Source: Streptomyces sp. NBC_01446
GTDB taxonomy: Bacteria; Actinomycetota; Actinomycetes; Streptomycetales; Streptomycetaceae
Assembly (NCBI RefSeq): GCF_026340095.1
Contig: NZ_JAPEPO010000002.1
Coordinates: 496,001 to 560,000 of the forward strand
Direction of reading: 5' to 3'
DNA length: 64,000 nt
Below, in pieces: positions 25,470 through 34,458 of the stretch. The notes under the pieces were generated by a model. It had not been told where the DNA came from, did not search any database, and was given only the letters and a program-made list of their open reading frames with translations. Each line of letters opens with the position of its first letter. Positions within the stretch are counted from its first letter, which is position 1. A program made the position numbers and the translations under genes.

Positions 25470-27563
25470 ATGGATGTACACGAGCCACGCCCGGACCGGG
25501 AGGGGGACGGCGGGGCGGGCGCGGCGCCGCCGGGAGGGTTGCTCGATCTGCTCAACGTGGCTGCGGTCGTGCTGGACGACTCTGGACGGATCGTGTTCTG
25601 GAGCCCACAGGCCGATGAGGTGTTCGGCTACGCGGCCGAAGAGGCTCTGGGCCGGTACGCGGCACGTCTGCTGGTCCACGAGGAGCAGCGGGACCTGGTG
25701 ATCAGGCTGTTCGCCGAGGTGATGGGGACCGGTGAGAGCTGGGCGGGCGCCTTCCCGATCCGGCACAAGGACGGCAGCACGCGCCTGGTCGAGTTCCGCA
25801 ACATGCGCCTGGTGGATGACCTCGGCGACATCTACGCCCTGGGCATCGCCGCCGACCAGAGCACACTGCAGCGGGTGGAGACCGACCTGGCCCTGTCACA
25901 GCGCCTGGTCTCGCAGGCCCCCATCGGCATCGCCCTGCTGGACACGAAACTGCGCTATGTGATGGTCAACCCGGAGCTGGAGCGCATCAACGGTATCCCG
26001 GCGGCCGATCACCTCGGCCGGTACCCGCACGACATCCTCACGTCCCTCGACGTCGACTCTATCGAGTCCGCGATGCGCCGGGTGCTGCTTGCCGGCACCC
26101 CCCTGATCGACCAGTACACCGTCGGCCGCACCCTCGCCGATCCGGACCACGATCACGCTTGGTCGGTGTCGCACTACCGGCTCGAAGACTCCGGCGGGCG
26201 GGTGATCGGTGTGGCGCACTCGGTCATCGACGTCAGCGAACGCCATCGGGCCGCTGCCGAGGCGGACCAGGCCCGCCACCGCCTGACCATGATCGCCGAA
26301 GCGTCCGCCCGCGTCGGCACGACCCTGGAGGTTGAGCACACCGCCCAGGAACTGGTGAAGGTGGCGGTGCCAGACCTGGCCGACATCGCGTCGGTCGATG
26401 TCCTTGACACCGCGCCGGCCCCGCGCCGCACCTCCCGCTCCGAGGGACCGGAGCTGTTTCGCCCGCTCGCCGTGGCCGCCGCCTATCCCACTCCAGCCGC
26501 AGCTGCGCTGCAGGCCGTCGACCGCACCCCGTACGGTGCGGACCGACTGATCACCCAATGCGTTCACACCGGTCGGCCCGTCGTCGCCCATTCCGGACAG
26601 GAGGATCTGGAACGCATCGCCCTCAGCGCCGACAGCGCGGCAGTCTTCGCCCAGGCAGACGTGCACTCCTACCTCGTGGTCCCGCTGATCGCCCGCAATG
26701 AGGTCCTCGGCGCTTTTGGTCTGCTGCGGGCGCGCAACCAGCTCCCGTTCGATGAGGACGATGTGCTGCTCGCAGTTGACCTGGCTGCCCGCGCGGGGGT
26801 CGCCATCGACAACGCCCGCTTGTACCAGAGCGTCCGCAGCACCGCCGAAACCCTCCAGCGAAGCCTCCTGCCCGGCGAGCTTCCACAGCCCACCGGCCTG
26901 AACCTCGCCTCCTTCTACCAGCCCGCCCAAGCATCCAGCGAGGTCGGAGGCGACTGGTACGACGTCATCCCCCTTGCCCACGACAAGACCGCGCTGGTGA
27001 TCGGTGACGTCATGGGCAACGGCATTGACGCCGCCGCCACCATGGGCCGTCTACGCACCGCCACGTCTGCCTTCGCCGACCTCGACCTTGCTCCCGCCGA
27101 GGTTCTTCGCCACCTCGACAAGATCACGTGCGAGCTCGAGCACTACATCGCCACCTGCATCTACGCCACCTACGACCCTCACACCCACAGGTGTCACATC
27201 GCGAACGCCGGGCACCTCCCGCCCGTCCTCGCATCATCCGGACGGCTCCCGCAGCTCCTCGAGCTGGCCCCGGGCGCACCCCTCGGCGTCGGCGGCGTCC
27301 CCTTCCACACCACCACGTTCGACCTGAATCCCGGCGACCGCATCGTCCTCTACACCGACGGCCTCGTCGAAACCCGCCACCAACCCATCGACGAGCGCCT
27401 CAACACCCTGCTGCGCACCCTCGAAGAACCCCGCAGACCGCTCGACGAAACCTGCCGATGGCTCGTTGACGTCCTGCGGGACAGGGACGACCACGACGAC
27501 GTTGCCCTCCTCATCGCACAAGCCACACCCGATGTCCCCCAACGACACCCACGCCCCACGTGA
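25470..27563 (+). CDS. Cytosolic PP2C phosphatase with two PAS domains, GAF and SpoIIE
   Basis: A 697-residue protein from ATG 25470 (GAGGAGGGAG upstream). Order: PAS (about 25-140, VVLDDSGRIVFWSPQADEVF), second PAS (about 145-270, LLDTKLRYVMVNPELERING), GAF (about 285-450) and SpoIIE-type PP2C (470-690). Metal-binding motifs are complete: GGDWYDVIPL, IGDVMGNGIDAA, LYTDGLVETR and HDDVALLIAQ. No membrane segment and no HATPase, unlike the 926-residue protein. It likely acts on an anti-anti-sigma factor in response to a cytosolic signal. The longer frame back to 25191 was not used because it lacks conserved sequence. Confidence 0.9.
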   Translation: MDVHEPRPDREGDGGAGAAPPGGLLDLLNVAAVVLDDSGRIVFWSPQADEVFGYAAEEALGRYAARLLVHEEQRDLVIRLFAEVMGTGESWAGAFPIRHKDGSTRLVEFRNMRLVDDLGDIYALGIAADQSTLQRVETDLALSQRLVSQAPIGIALLDTKLRYVMVNPELERINGIPAADHLGRYPHDILTSLDVDSIESAMRRVLLAGTPLIDQYTVGRTLADPDHDHAWSVSHYRLEDSGGRVIGVAHSVIDVSERHRAAAEADQARHRLTMIAEASARVGTTLEVEHTAQELVKVAVPDLADIASVDVLDTAPAPRRTSRSEGPELFRPLAVAAAYPTPAAAALQAVDRTPYGADRLITQCVHTGRPVVAHSGQEDLERIALSADSAAVFAQADVHSYLVVPLIARNEVLGAFGLLRARNQLPFDEDDVLLAVDLAARAGVAIDNARLYQSVRSTAETLQRSLLPGELPQPTGLNLASFYQPAQASSEVGGDWYDVIPLAHDKTALVIGDVMGNGIDAAATMGRLRTATSAFADLDLAPAEVLRHLDKITCELEHYIATCIYATYDPHTHRCHIANAGHLPPVLASSGRLPQLLELAPGAPLGVGGVPFHTTTFDLNPGDRIVLYTDGLVETRHQPIDERLNTLLRTLEEPRRPLDETCRWLVDVLRDRDDHDDVALLIAQATPDVPQRHPRPT

Positions 27564-27671
27564 CCCAACGCCCCCGGGCCGACTGAACAAAGCCCGCGCC
27601 CTTCCGCCCGCCGGCCGTGTTCATCGCAGTTTTGGTTCCGGTGCCGTCCTCCCTGCTGGGTTTCGTCGGCG

Positions 27672-27860
27672 TTGGTGCCGGCGCCGCGCAAGCGACTTTC
27701 CTCGGCGACGATCCTGGCCACAGGTGGCACGGCCGTGCTGGCGGCACTGGCGGTCTTCGCGGTGGTCCGCAGTCAGCTGTGGCTGATGTTCGGCATCATG
27801 GGCCTGCTCGGCCTGGGCAACGGCATCTTCTCCGCGGCGATGCCGACCCCGATCCGGGCC
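27672..27860 (+). pseudogene. MFS transporter fragment
   Basis: A frame reads TGGTAVLAALAVFAVVRSQL then WLMFGIMGLLGLGNGIFSAA MPTPI, which looks like two neighbouring helices of an EmrB-type MFS transporter. It loses similarity on both sides, and no complete transporter is present. Confidence 0.45.
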
Positions 27861-28042
27861 GGCGACCGCGACAGCCGAAAAGACCTCTCCATCACCTCTC
27901 GTGCGCGCCTGGCCATCCCCTCTTCCCTGCCGCGTCCATGACCGCCACGGAGTCTCCAGCTGAGGCCGCGAACCCTTGTGGGGGCGAACGCGGCAAAGGA
28001 AGTGCGCGATGCACGCCTGCGGTCCACCCTGGGGTGCGAGGA

Positions 28043-28948
28043 TCAGCCGTCCGCGAGCATGCCGGTCCGCAGTTTGGCGAGTGTGCGGCTCAGGAGGCGG
28101 GATACCTGCATCTGGGAGACGCCGAGCATCTCGCCGATCTGGCTCTGAGTCATCTCCTGCCCGAACCGCATCTCGATGATGTGGCGCTCCCGGTCCGTAA
28201 GACGGTCCAGAAGAGGGTTCAGGCAGTGCAAGTCCTCGACGGTCTCCATGCCGACGTCGGGCTCACCGATGCAGTCGGCCAGCGTACGGCCCTGAACCTG
28301 GGCCTGTCCCGCCTCGCCGCCGTCGGCGGGCATGTCCAGGGAGCCGGCGGTATAGCCGTTCGCGGCGACGATGCCCTCGATGACCTCGTCCTCGCTCAGT
28401 TCCATGTGCTCGGCGAGTTCCTTGACCGTAGGGTCACGGTCCAGGACGACTGCGAGTTCCTCTTTGGCCTTGGCGATGTCGACCCGCAGCTCCTGGAGCC
28501 GCCGGGGCACGTGGACCGCCCAGGTCGTGTCGCGGAAGTACCGCTTGATCTCGCCGACGACGTACGGAATGGCGAAGGTGGAGAACTCGACCTCGCGGGA
28601 CAGGTCGAACCGGTCGATCGCCTTGATCAGACCGATGGTTCCGACCTGGACGATGTCCTCCATGTCACTGTCGCCACGGTTCATGAACCGGCGCCCGGCG
28701 AACCGTACGAGCGACAGGTTCATCTCGATGAGTGTGTTCCGGGCGTACTGATGCTCGCGGGTGCCCTCTTCCAGGAGTTGAAGCTGGTCGAAGAACAGCT
28801 TCGACAGTTTCCGCGCGTCCTTCGGAGCGACCTTCCCCGCGTCCTCGATCCAGGGCAGCTCGCCCGCATCGGCCTGCGCCTCCAGCCGTGCCGGTGCCTG
28901 GACGTGCTCCGTGCCCTCCGCGTTCCTCGCCTGCGACTGGACTGCCAT
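28043..28948 (-). CDS. SigB/SigF/SigG-type RNA polymerase sigma factor
   Basis: A 301-residue sigma factor of the Gram-positive stress and sporulation group. Region 2 is seen as DMEDIVQVGTIGLIKAIDRF and FSTFAIPYVVGEIKRYFRD, region 3 as LDRDPTVKELAEHMELSEDE, and region 4 as QIGEMLGVSQMQVSRLLSR. ATG 28948 is chosen for its GGGAG at 7 nt; two ATG codons further upstream are less well placed. Members of this group are held by RsbW-like HATPase anti-sigma factors and released by SpoIIE phosphatases, all of which are encoded nearby. Which partner controls it cannot be read from sequence. Confidence 0.92.
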   Translation of the reverse strand: MAVQSQARNAEGTEHVQAPARLEAQADAGELPWIEDAGKVAPKDARKLSKLFFDQLQLLEEGTREHQYARNTLIEMNLSLVRFAGRRFMNRGDSDMEDIVQVGTIGLIKAIDRFDLSREVEFSTFAIPYVVGEIKRYFRDTTWAVHVPRRLQELRVDIAKAKEELAVVLDRDPTVKELAEHMELSEDEVIEGIVAANGYTAGSLDMPADGGEAGQAQVQGRTLADCIGEPDVGMETVEDLHCLNPLLDRLTDRERHIIEMRFGQEMTQSQIGEMLGVSQMQVSRLLSRTLAKLRTGMLADG

Positions 28949-29061
28949 GATCACACTCCCGGATCGGTTCGAGCCCACCACCTGCCCAGACATGACGTCA
29001 CCATGCATTCCTAGAGCGGAAGTTTTGACTCATGCACAAGTCGGCAGGTACCTGAGTGTCA

Positions 29062-29457
29062 TCAACCAGTAGTCAACGGGGGCCGGTCCCGGCCTGCCGG
29101 AACGATCGAGCTCTGGATGCGGTATCCCCCCGTGTCCACCGTCGGGTCGGGCTCCAGCGTGACTGTCACCGGTCCGGCGAAGACGTAGCTGTGCGAGGCG
29201 GCGTGATCTCGCACCTTCGCGGCCAGCACCGGCCCCAACTGGTACGCATGCGAGCCGAGTTCACGATGACTGGCCTGAGGGAGCGCGACGGTGAAGGCAT
29301 TGGGAACGAGAGTGCGTCCCCGTCCCAGAATCATGATGTTGTCGTCGCATTCACGCCGGAGAGTCGACACGACCTCCACGCTCTCCCGCTTCGGCCGGAA
29401 GACTCGGTCCACCAGCTCTGCGGCCCACTTCTCCATCATTCTTTCGACGTTGCCCAT
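29062..29457 (-). CDS. Stand-alone DUF3662 (FhaA N-terminal-like) protein
   Basis: A 131-residue protein matching the DUF3662 domain that precedes the FHA domain in FhaA: ERMMEKWAAELVDRVF, VVSTLRRECDDN, LGRGRTLVPNAFTVAL and SYVFAGPVTVTLEPD. The FHA part is absent and the gene ends in a short basic tail. ATG 29457 starts just where the family normally begins; ATG 29466 and a TTG at 29508 are alternatives. In FhaA the domain takes part in cell-wall kinase signalling; a free-standing form next to a sigma factor is unusual. Confidence 0.8.
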   Translation of the reverse strand: MGNVERMMEKWAAELVDRVFRPKRESVEVVSTLRRECDDNIMILGRGRTLVPNAFTVALPQASHRELGSHAYQLGPVLAAKVRDHAASHSYVFAGPVTVTLEPDPTVDTGGYRIQSSIVPAGRDRPPLTTG

Positions 29458-29554
29458 CTTTCCCATCGCCGACGGCTGCCCGACCTCACTCGGATCATGT
29501 GCGGCCAAAAGGGTTGCGCTGAGGAGTGGGCCTCAACGCAGTCCGGGGCGGCTG

Positions 29555-29971
29555 TCAGCGATCGAGGACAGCGCTGATGACCTTGCCACCCTTGTGGGAG
29601 GGACGGACGGTGACGGTGCGCGCAAGCGTGCGAACGAGGGGCCAGCCGAACCCGCCCTCGTAGCCGTCGAGGTCAGGGGGACGTTCGCGCGGGAACGCGG
29701 GGCTGGGGTCGCGCACGGCGATCTCCACGACGTCACGGTCCGCAGCCAGATGAAGTCCGGTAACGCCTCCTGCATGCCGGAACGCATTCGCAACGAGTTC
29801 AGAGACCACGAGAATGGCGCTCTCGACCCGCTCTTGAGAGGGAGCGGGAACAAGGCCGCAGAAGAATTCGCGCGTTGCGTGACGCGCTTGAGTCGCTGTG
29901 ATCTGTGGTGGCACCGGCCGCTGGCCTTCGTCGGACCGACACTCACCCACCTCCCATGGCTCCTGACTCAT
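29555..29971 (-). CDS. HATPase-domain protein, RsbW-like anti-sigma candidate
   Basis: A 138-residue GHKL ATPase. The N box is VSELVANAFRHAGG, the G1 region is AVRDPSPAFP and the C-terminal part reads GGFGWPLVRTLARTVTVRP. GGGGG lies before ATG 29971. Streptomyces has many such small proteins; RsbW/SpoIIAB relatives phosphorylate anti-anti-sigma factors and bind sigma factors. Proximity to the SigB-like gene 28043-28948 suggests, but does not prove, that pairing. Confidence 0.8.
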   Translation of the reverse strand: MSQEPWEVGECRSDEGQRPVPPQITATQARHATREFFCGLVPAPSQERVESAILVVSELVANAFRHAGGVTGLHLAADRDVVEIAVRDPSPAFPRERPPDLDGYEGGFGWPLVRTLARTVTVRPSHKGGKVISAVLDR

Positions 29972-30244
29972 GTCCGAACCCCCCGTCGAGAATAGGCTGA
30001 TCTGGCAGCAACGGACCTTCTGCCCCCACTTGGCGATCGCTAACGTCAGCACTCCGGGCACGCAGACTCAGGACCACGAAGTCGTGCCGCTGAGCCACCA
30101 ACTGTCGGCAGGGCAAGCCTCGTAGGAGGGCGGCGTCCTGCTGAGGCGATCAGTCTCGATCCTGAAGAAGTCGTGGACCCTGGCGCGCCCGGAGGGGGCC
30201 GCATGTGTTGCAGCGCCGACACATGCTCGCGCCGCCGCGTGCGT

Positions 30245-30610
30245 TCACAGAGGGGCTGACCGCTCCAACGTGGCGTAGTAGTTGCCCACTTCGGTGAGGT
30301 AGGCCGGCTCGGTGGTCTGGCTGTCGAGGGTGAAACGGGGCGCGGCCTTGATCTCGTCCCTGGTGTGAATGACCGCCACGGTCTGGGCCCCCGTATCGAT
30401 GGCGACAACGATGCCGGCCGGAATCAGGACGCTTTTGCCGAACACCCACACACCTGTATCGACGACCAGGTGTTGCATGCCGGACTCATCCACCTGACGT
30501 TCCACCTGGCCGACGATCCCGTCGGGCGCCGTGAGGGTGAATCCCGTCAACGCCGCCTGCTCCTGTCCCTGATAGCCGATGCCTGCCGGGTAGGCCCAGA
30601 CGCTCTGCAT
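30245..30610 (-). CDS. PRC-barrel-like protein
   Basis: A 121-residue protein with the beta-barrel pattern of PRC domains: LTGFTLTAPDGIVGQVERQV, HLVVDTGVWVFGKSVLIPAG and VVAIDTGAQTVAV, then a helical end PAYLTEVGNYYA. Such proteins bind RNA (RimM) or have unknown roles in actinomycete stress responses. GGAAG lies upstream of ATG 30610. A SigB-like promoter candidate is present 110 nt upstream. Confidence 0.75.
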   Translation of the reverse strand: MQSVWAYPAGIGYQGQEQAALTGFTLTAPDGIVGQVERQVDESGMQHLVVDTGVWVFGKSVLIPAGIVVAIDTGAQTVAVIHTRDEIKAAPRFTLDSQTTEPAYLTEVGNYYATLERSAPL

Positions 30611-30719
30611 GAGGCGCTTCCTTTCTCTGAGCTGTTCTCGCCCTTGGCGGGGCCGTGGGGGCCGACTGCGACAGTGAAGTCGACCGCCGGTCGCGGAACG
30701 TCCCCGCGCACCACTCCCG

Positions 30720-30744
30720 GTACCCAGGTCACAGACCGTCATAC
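30720..30744 (-). promoter_or_regulatory. Possible SigB-type promoter of the PRC-barrel gene
   Basis: GTAT followed after 15 nt by GGGTAC on the minus strand, one base off in each half from GTTT-N14-16-GGGTAT. It resembles the site before the CsbD gene. Not statistically tested. Confidence 0.4.
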
Positions 30745-30968
30745 AGCAGAGCACTCTCCGGTAGGCCAGACGAGTTCTGCCTCGGCCTGGGGTGAGCGCA
30801 CCGCTAGAAGCCTTAAAGGCCGCCTACCTGCGAATTCACCAACACGTACGACCGCCGGCGATGGCTCCTAACCACCCACGGAATACGCATCATTTTCATC
30901 GCGCTCCCGCGGGGTAGATGCGCTGTGTAACAGCAGCCGAAGCGAAGTCCTCCCTAGGGGTGAAGCCC

Positions 30969-31379
30969 ATGCAGCACCCACCAACGGTCGAAGACCACCA
31001 GGCCTACCCGGCCGAGGCCCTCAGCCGCCCGCAGAAGGCGGCCGACGCCCGTGACGAGGCGAGCGGCTTCCTGGCCTGCCTCCACCCCGCTCCCCCGACG
31101 CCGACTGCCCAGGACCTGCTCCTGCTCGTCTCAGAACTCGTCACCAACGCCCGGCGCCACGCAGGCACCGTGACGGCACTTCACCTGAGCGCCGACCGGC
31201 GGGACATCCACGTCACCGTCGACGATCCCAGCCCCGCGCATCCCCAGGACCGTAGTCCTGACCTGTCCGGTGGCGCCGGGGGCATCGGCTGGCCCATGAT
31301 CCGCCGCCTGGCCCGAACGCTCACCGTCCACACCCAGCCCGGCGGCGGCAAATCGATCCATGCCACAGTCCCCCGCTGA
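30969..31379 (+). CDS. HATPase-domain protein, RsbW-like
   Basis: A 136-residue GHKL ATPase similar to the one at 29555-29971: LVSELVTNARRHAGTVTALH, VTVDDPSPAHP, then GGIGWPMIRRLARTLTVH and a Gly-rich end. It starts at ATG 30969 after AGGGGTG. The two proteins share layout and length and are probably paralogues. Likely an anti-sigma factor or regulator of an anti-anti-sigma factor; the partner is unknown. Confidence 0.8.
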   Translation: MQHPPTVEDHQAYPAEALSRPQKAADARDEASGFLACLHPAPPTPTAQDLLLLVSELVTNARRHAGTVTALHLSADRRDIHVTVDDPSPAHPQDRSPDLSGGAGGIGWPMIRRLARTLTVHTQPGGGKSIHATVPR

Positions 31380-31608
31380 GCGGCGATCCCACGACCTCAG
31401 ATCCTGCCTGCCGAGCCCCCGTCCGGCACTTGGCCGGGAGGCACAGCCAGGCAGACTGTTCACGTGAGAGCCGGCCCGGCACGCGTGTTCAAGACATCGC
31501 CGGGAGCGGGCCCGCCGCCATTGGTCGGCGATCCCCGAAGTCGCGCCACCGTGCCCCCTCGGTGAGGGCTCCTGGCACACGACCATGAACCTGCAGTGAG
31601 GAGAACTC

Positions 31609-32013
31609 GTGACTTCCGAATCCCCTACTCCGTTCACCGATCCCCACGACGCCACGGCAGACGCTCTTGACCCGCGGCCCGAACTGCCAGGGCCCCAGAC
31701 GGACCCGACCACCCAGGGCCACTTCACCCGCGCCCAACTGACCCACTCACCAGGCGACGCGAACTGGGAGATCGCGGTAGTCCTGTACGGGGTCCCGGCC
31801 GATGAGTGGCCCTCGATGAACCTGCCCGGCACCGAAGCCCCCACCCTGCGCGCACGCGGACGGGCGCTCGCAGACCTGGGCTACGTCCAGACGGGCCCCG
31901 GACCCGATTGCCACTATTGGGAGTGGGCCGAGTGCCAGGACGGAGACCACACAGCCGTACAACTGATGGCACACACCGAAGTTCAGCCCATCAGCATGCC
32001 GGAGATCAAATGA
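31609..32013 (+). CDS. DUF6303-like small protein
   Basis: A 134-residue protein from GTG 31609 with GAGGAG upstream. After a disordered Pro-rich start, WEIAVVLYGVPADEWPSMNL, RGRALADLGYV and HYWEWAECQD resemble the small DUF6303 proteins of Streptomyces. No signal peptide. Function unknown. Confidence 0.55.
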   Translation: MTSESPTPFTDPHDATADALDPRPELPGPQTDPTTQGHFTRAQLTHSPGDANWEIAVVLYGVPADEWPSMNLPGTEAPTLRARGRALADLGYVQTGPGPDCHYWEWAECQDGDHTAVQLMAHTEVQPISMPEIK

Positions 32014-32623
32014 GCACCGTGGCGTTCGCGCCATGCACTCGCCTGTGACCGGGCAGCGGTGCACAGCACGCCGCGCACCCGTGCCGCAGATGGCCTACGG
32101 CCGCCGATCACCGGGCTCACATCCAGCTGCAGCTCGCCCGCCGCCAGAGGTCGGCCTCCGTCGGCCGTGGGAGAAGAAGAGCGCACCGGCACCATCCGCA
32201 ACGGGCAGGTGACGGGCGCACGCTAGTCGTCGCTGTCGCATGATGCGGCTGCGCGGCTCGGCCGGCTACGAGGCGCACGGCCGCACCGACGGCGGCAAGC
32301 AGCGACGCGTTCTTGAGGACGTGTGCGTTCACGGTCATGAGGTGTTCTGCGACATTAGAAGCTTTTCTGCGTTACGGATTGTTGCGTCGCTCGCATCGAT
32401 GGGTAGTCGGCGCCTGGCCATGTGCCGGGTCTGACGCCGCCACGCGGTGGCCTACTCCTCTCCCTATCTGCCACGGCTGTCGGCACGACTCTCGGCAGCC
32501 GCTCGACTGCTGAGAGCCATGAACCACGTATGGCGGGCCTTCCCCTGGGACTTCGATCAGCTCCACTCCGTGCCCGAGTCCGTTCGACGTGCGAACCGGC
32601 GGCGTACGAGGGACCGTTAAAGC
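32014..32623. other. Intergenic stretch without a recognisable gene
   Basis: About 600 bp with only short frames and no recognisable homology. The AT content is slightly raised around 32340-32390. Confidence 0.4.
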
Positions 32624-32803
32624 ATGACTCACCCACTCGTCCCGCCGACAGAAACGCCGCCGGCGGAGGGGTCGATCGCTGAAGCACATCAAGAACGGGC
32701 CGATGGTGGCATCTGGGAGCACCCCTATTTCTGGGTATCCCTCATCGCGCTCGGATCAGTGCTGGTGGCCGGCTACTTCCTGGCACGTATCTGGGGTATG
32801 TGA
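32624..32803 (+). CDS. Small single-TM protein, DUF6480-like
   Basis: A 59-residue protein: a polar N-terminus (HPLVPPTETPPAEGSIAEAH), then a helix YFWVSLIALGSVLVAGYFLA and a short end IWGM. The PPAEGS segment before a single membrane helix recalls the DUF6480 proteins of Streptomyces. A GAGGGA lies 11 nt before the ATG, a rather long spacing. Confidence 0.5.
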   Translation: MTHPLVPPTETPPAEGSIAEAHQERADGGIWEHPYFWVSLIALGSVLVAGYFLARIWGM

Positions 32804-33002
32804 CCACGCTCGTCGGGCCGCTCCGGCAGTCAGCGGTCGAGCCTGCTCGCTTACGACCGCCGGCTCAAGGCGCAGGTCTGTGCGCCGAGCCGGACGGGCG
32901 CAGTAGTTCTGGTTCTCTGCGGTGATGACGGCAACGACGGCGGGGCAGGACGGGCCGCTGGCCTGCGGATGAGGGACAGAAGGCGTCTGGGGGCGCAGGC
33001 TG

Positions 33003-34043
33003 CTACTCGGACAAGTCCGAGGACTCCGGCGCCAGAAGGGCCATGGCCTCGCGCAGGCCCTGGGGCTGAACCGCTCCCTCGATCCTGGCCCCTCTCCAGC
33101 CCGGTCCCGCCAGCACGAGAGCAGCCTGTTGCCGTGCACCGCTGACTCCCCACCCCATTCCCAGGAGATGGAGAGCAAGCGGGGTGCTGGCCAGAGAACG
33201 GGTCTGCGACCAGAGCACCACAGCCGCCGGCCCCGTACGCAGGACCGCCGCGATCAGTGCCTCGGCGGGGACGGCGGCACCGAGCATGCGCACGGGACGA
33301 CTGCGCTGCAGCAGGGCGGCGTGGACGGCTTCGAGCGGCAAGGTGTGCTGTTCGCCGGGGACGCAGGCCAACAGCACTGGAGGGCTGCCCTTGCGCGTCT
33401 CGCCAAGCCCCAGGAGCAGCTGTGCGTTGCGCAGGGCGGTCGACACGTGCCAGGACAAGAGGTGTTCGACCTCGACGTAGCGGTCGCCGGAAGTCTCCCA
33501 TTTACGGCCGACGGCATGCAGTGTCGGCATCATGAGTTCTTCCCATGCCGCGACCACTCCGTGTTCCTGGACGAAAGTGTTCAACTGCTCCTGGATCCCG
33601 ACGGATTCGAGGCGGAGGGCGGCCCGGGCGAGGCCACGGCATTCGGCGCGCACCGCGCCGAGCGGCAGGCCGGGTGAGCCGCGGCTACCGGCCTTGCCGG
33701 AAGTACGTGTTGCGGTAGCAGACCTGGGGAGAACGGGCCGCTCTCCCTGTCCTTGTGGCGCGGCAGCATGAGCGCGCTTTTTTGCGCTGCGTGCTGCTTC
33801 GGCCGGGGAGATCCCGGAGGCCGTCAGGCTGCACATCTCCTCGACCATGGCGACGTCCTGCGGAGACCAGCGGCGGTGGTGGCCGCGCCGGCGCTGGGCG
33901 GGTCCGAGACTGTAGCGCTGGTCCCACGACCGCAAGGTCGTGGGCGAAATACCCAGCCGACGGGCCAGCGCTCCTGACGTGATGGAGGCGTCAGGAGGCT
34001 CTGAGCCGCGGAGGGGCGGTGTGAGACTGCCGTCGGAAGCCAT
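33003..34043 (-). CDS. litR: MerR-family regulator with cobalamin-binding-like domain (LitR/CarH type)
   Basis: A 346-residue regulator. The N-terminal MerR helix-turn-helix is LARRLGISPTTLRSWDQRY. The middle helical bundle contains KWETSGDRYVEVEHLLS, the equivalent of the W-x9-EH light-sensing motif of CarH but one residue longer. The C-terminal Rossmann-like domain has PGEQHTLPL where CarH has the DxHxxG base-off motif. LitR of Streptomyces coelicolor controls light-induced genes together with the ECF factor LitS; here an ECF gene lies just across the divergent promoter and a photolyase is nearby. Whether B12 is bound is uncertain because the final Gly of the motif is Pro. Confidence 0.75.
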   Translation of the reverse strand: MASDGSLTPPLRGSEPPDASITSGALARRLGISPTTLRSWDQRYSLGPAQRRRGHHRRWSPQDVAMVEEMCSLTASGISPAEAARSAKKRAHAAAPQGQGERPVLPRSATATRTSGKAGSRGSPGLPLGAVRAECRGLARAALRLESVGIQEQLNTFVQEHGVVAAWEELMMPTLHAVGRKWETSGDRYVEVEHLLSWHVSTALRNAQLLLGLGETRKGSPPVLLACVPGEQHTLPLEAVHAALLQRSRPVRMLGAAVPAEALIAAVLRTGPAAVVLWSQTRSLASTPLALHLLGMGWGVSGARQQAALVLAGPGWRGARIEGAVQPQGLREAMALLAPESSDLSE

Positions 34044-34057
34044 GACTCCAGCATATC

Positions 34058-34076
34058 GACGCGTAATCAATGCGTC
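34058..34076. promoter_or_regulatory. Candidate LitR operator upstream of the regulator gene
   Basis: Inverted repeat GACGC-N9-GCGTC starting 15 bp before the regulator start. Its plus strand contains TAATCAATGCG, which recurs as TAATCGATGCA before the ECF sigma gene (34460-34470). Confidence 0.4.
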
Positions 34077-34215
34077 TCGGCAGAAGGGCGGTCTGACGTG
34101 ACGGATGACAGCGGCTGCATCTGAGAAGCCCCGGCAGCCTGAACGCTCGGTGACACAGCCTTCCCGTCCCGCAGATCCGGTGCGCTCCGCAAAACCTTGC
34201 CGCCAGAGGTGACCG

Positions 34216-34440
34216 ATGTCAGCCACGTCTCAGATCCGTCACCCTTCCCCCAGGGACCTCGCGCTCATCGCCCTGGGCGATGAGACGCCCACGCCGACAG
34301 AACTCCATCTGCGGGACTGCCGGGCGTGCCGCTCAGCCCTGGACTCGTTCTTGCGCGTCTTGGAGGCAGGCCGTGCAGCGGCAACGGAGTCGGTGCAGCC
34401 ACCCGCCCGCGTCTGGGAGAAGATCCGCAGGCACCTGTAG
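34216..34440 (+). CDS. Short zinc-finger (ZAS-type) putative anti-sigma factor
   Basis: A 74-residue protein, ATG 34216 after GAGGTG. HLRDCRACRSALD gives the H-x3-C-x2-C zinc motif of ZAS anti-sigma domains, and PARVWEKIRRHL at the end matches the conserved helix that closes the domain. There is no membrane segment or sensor domain. It precedes the ECF gene by 110 bp in the same direction, whereas anti-sigma genes usually follow their sigma gene. Binding to the adjacent sigma factor is inferred. Confidence 0.65.
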   Translation: MSATSQIRHPSPRDLALIALGDETPTPTELHLRDCRACRSALDSFLRVLEAGRAAATESVQPPARVWEKIRRHL

Positions 34441-34458
34441 ACGCATGCCGGAGTGACC

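Noticed and set aside
28949..29061. SigB-type promoter before the sigma gene
   Set aside because: GGTTG and AGGTAC occur but with wrong spacing, so no call was made.
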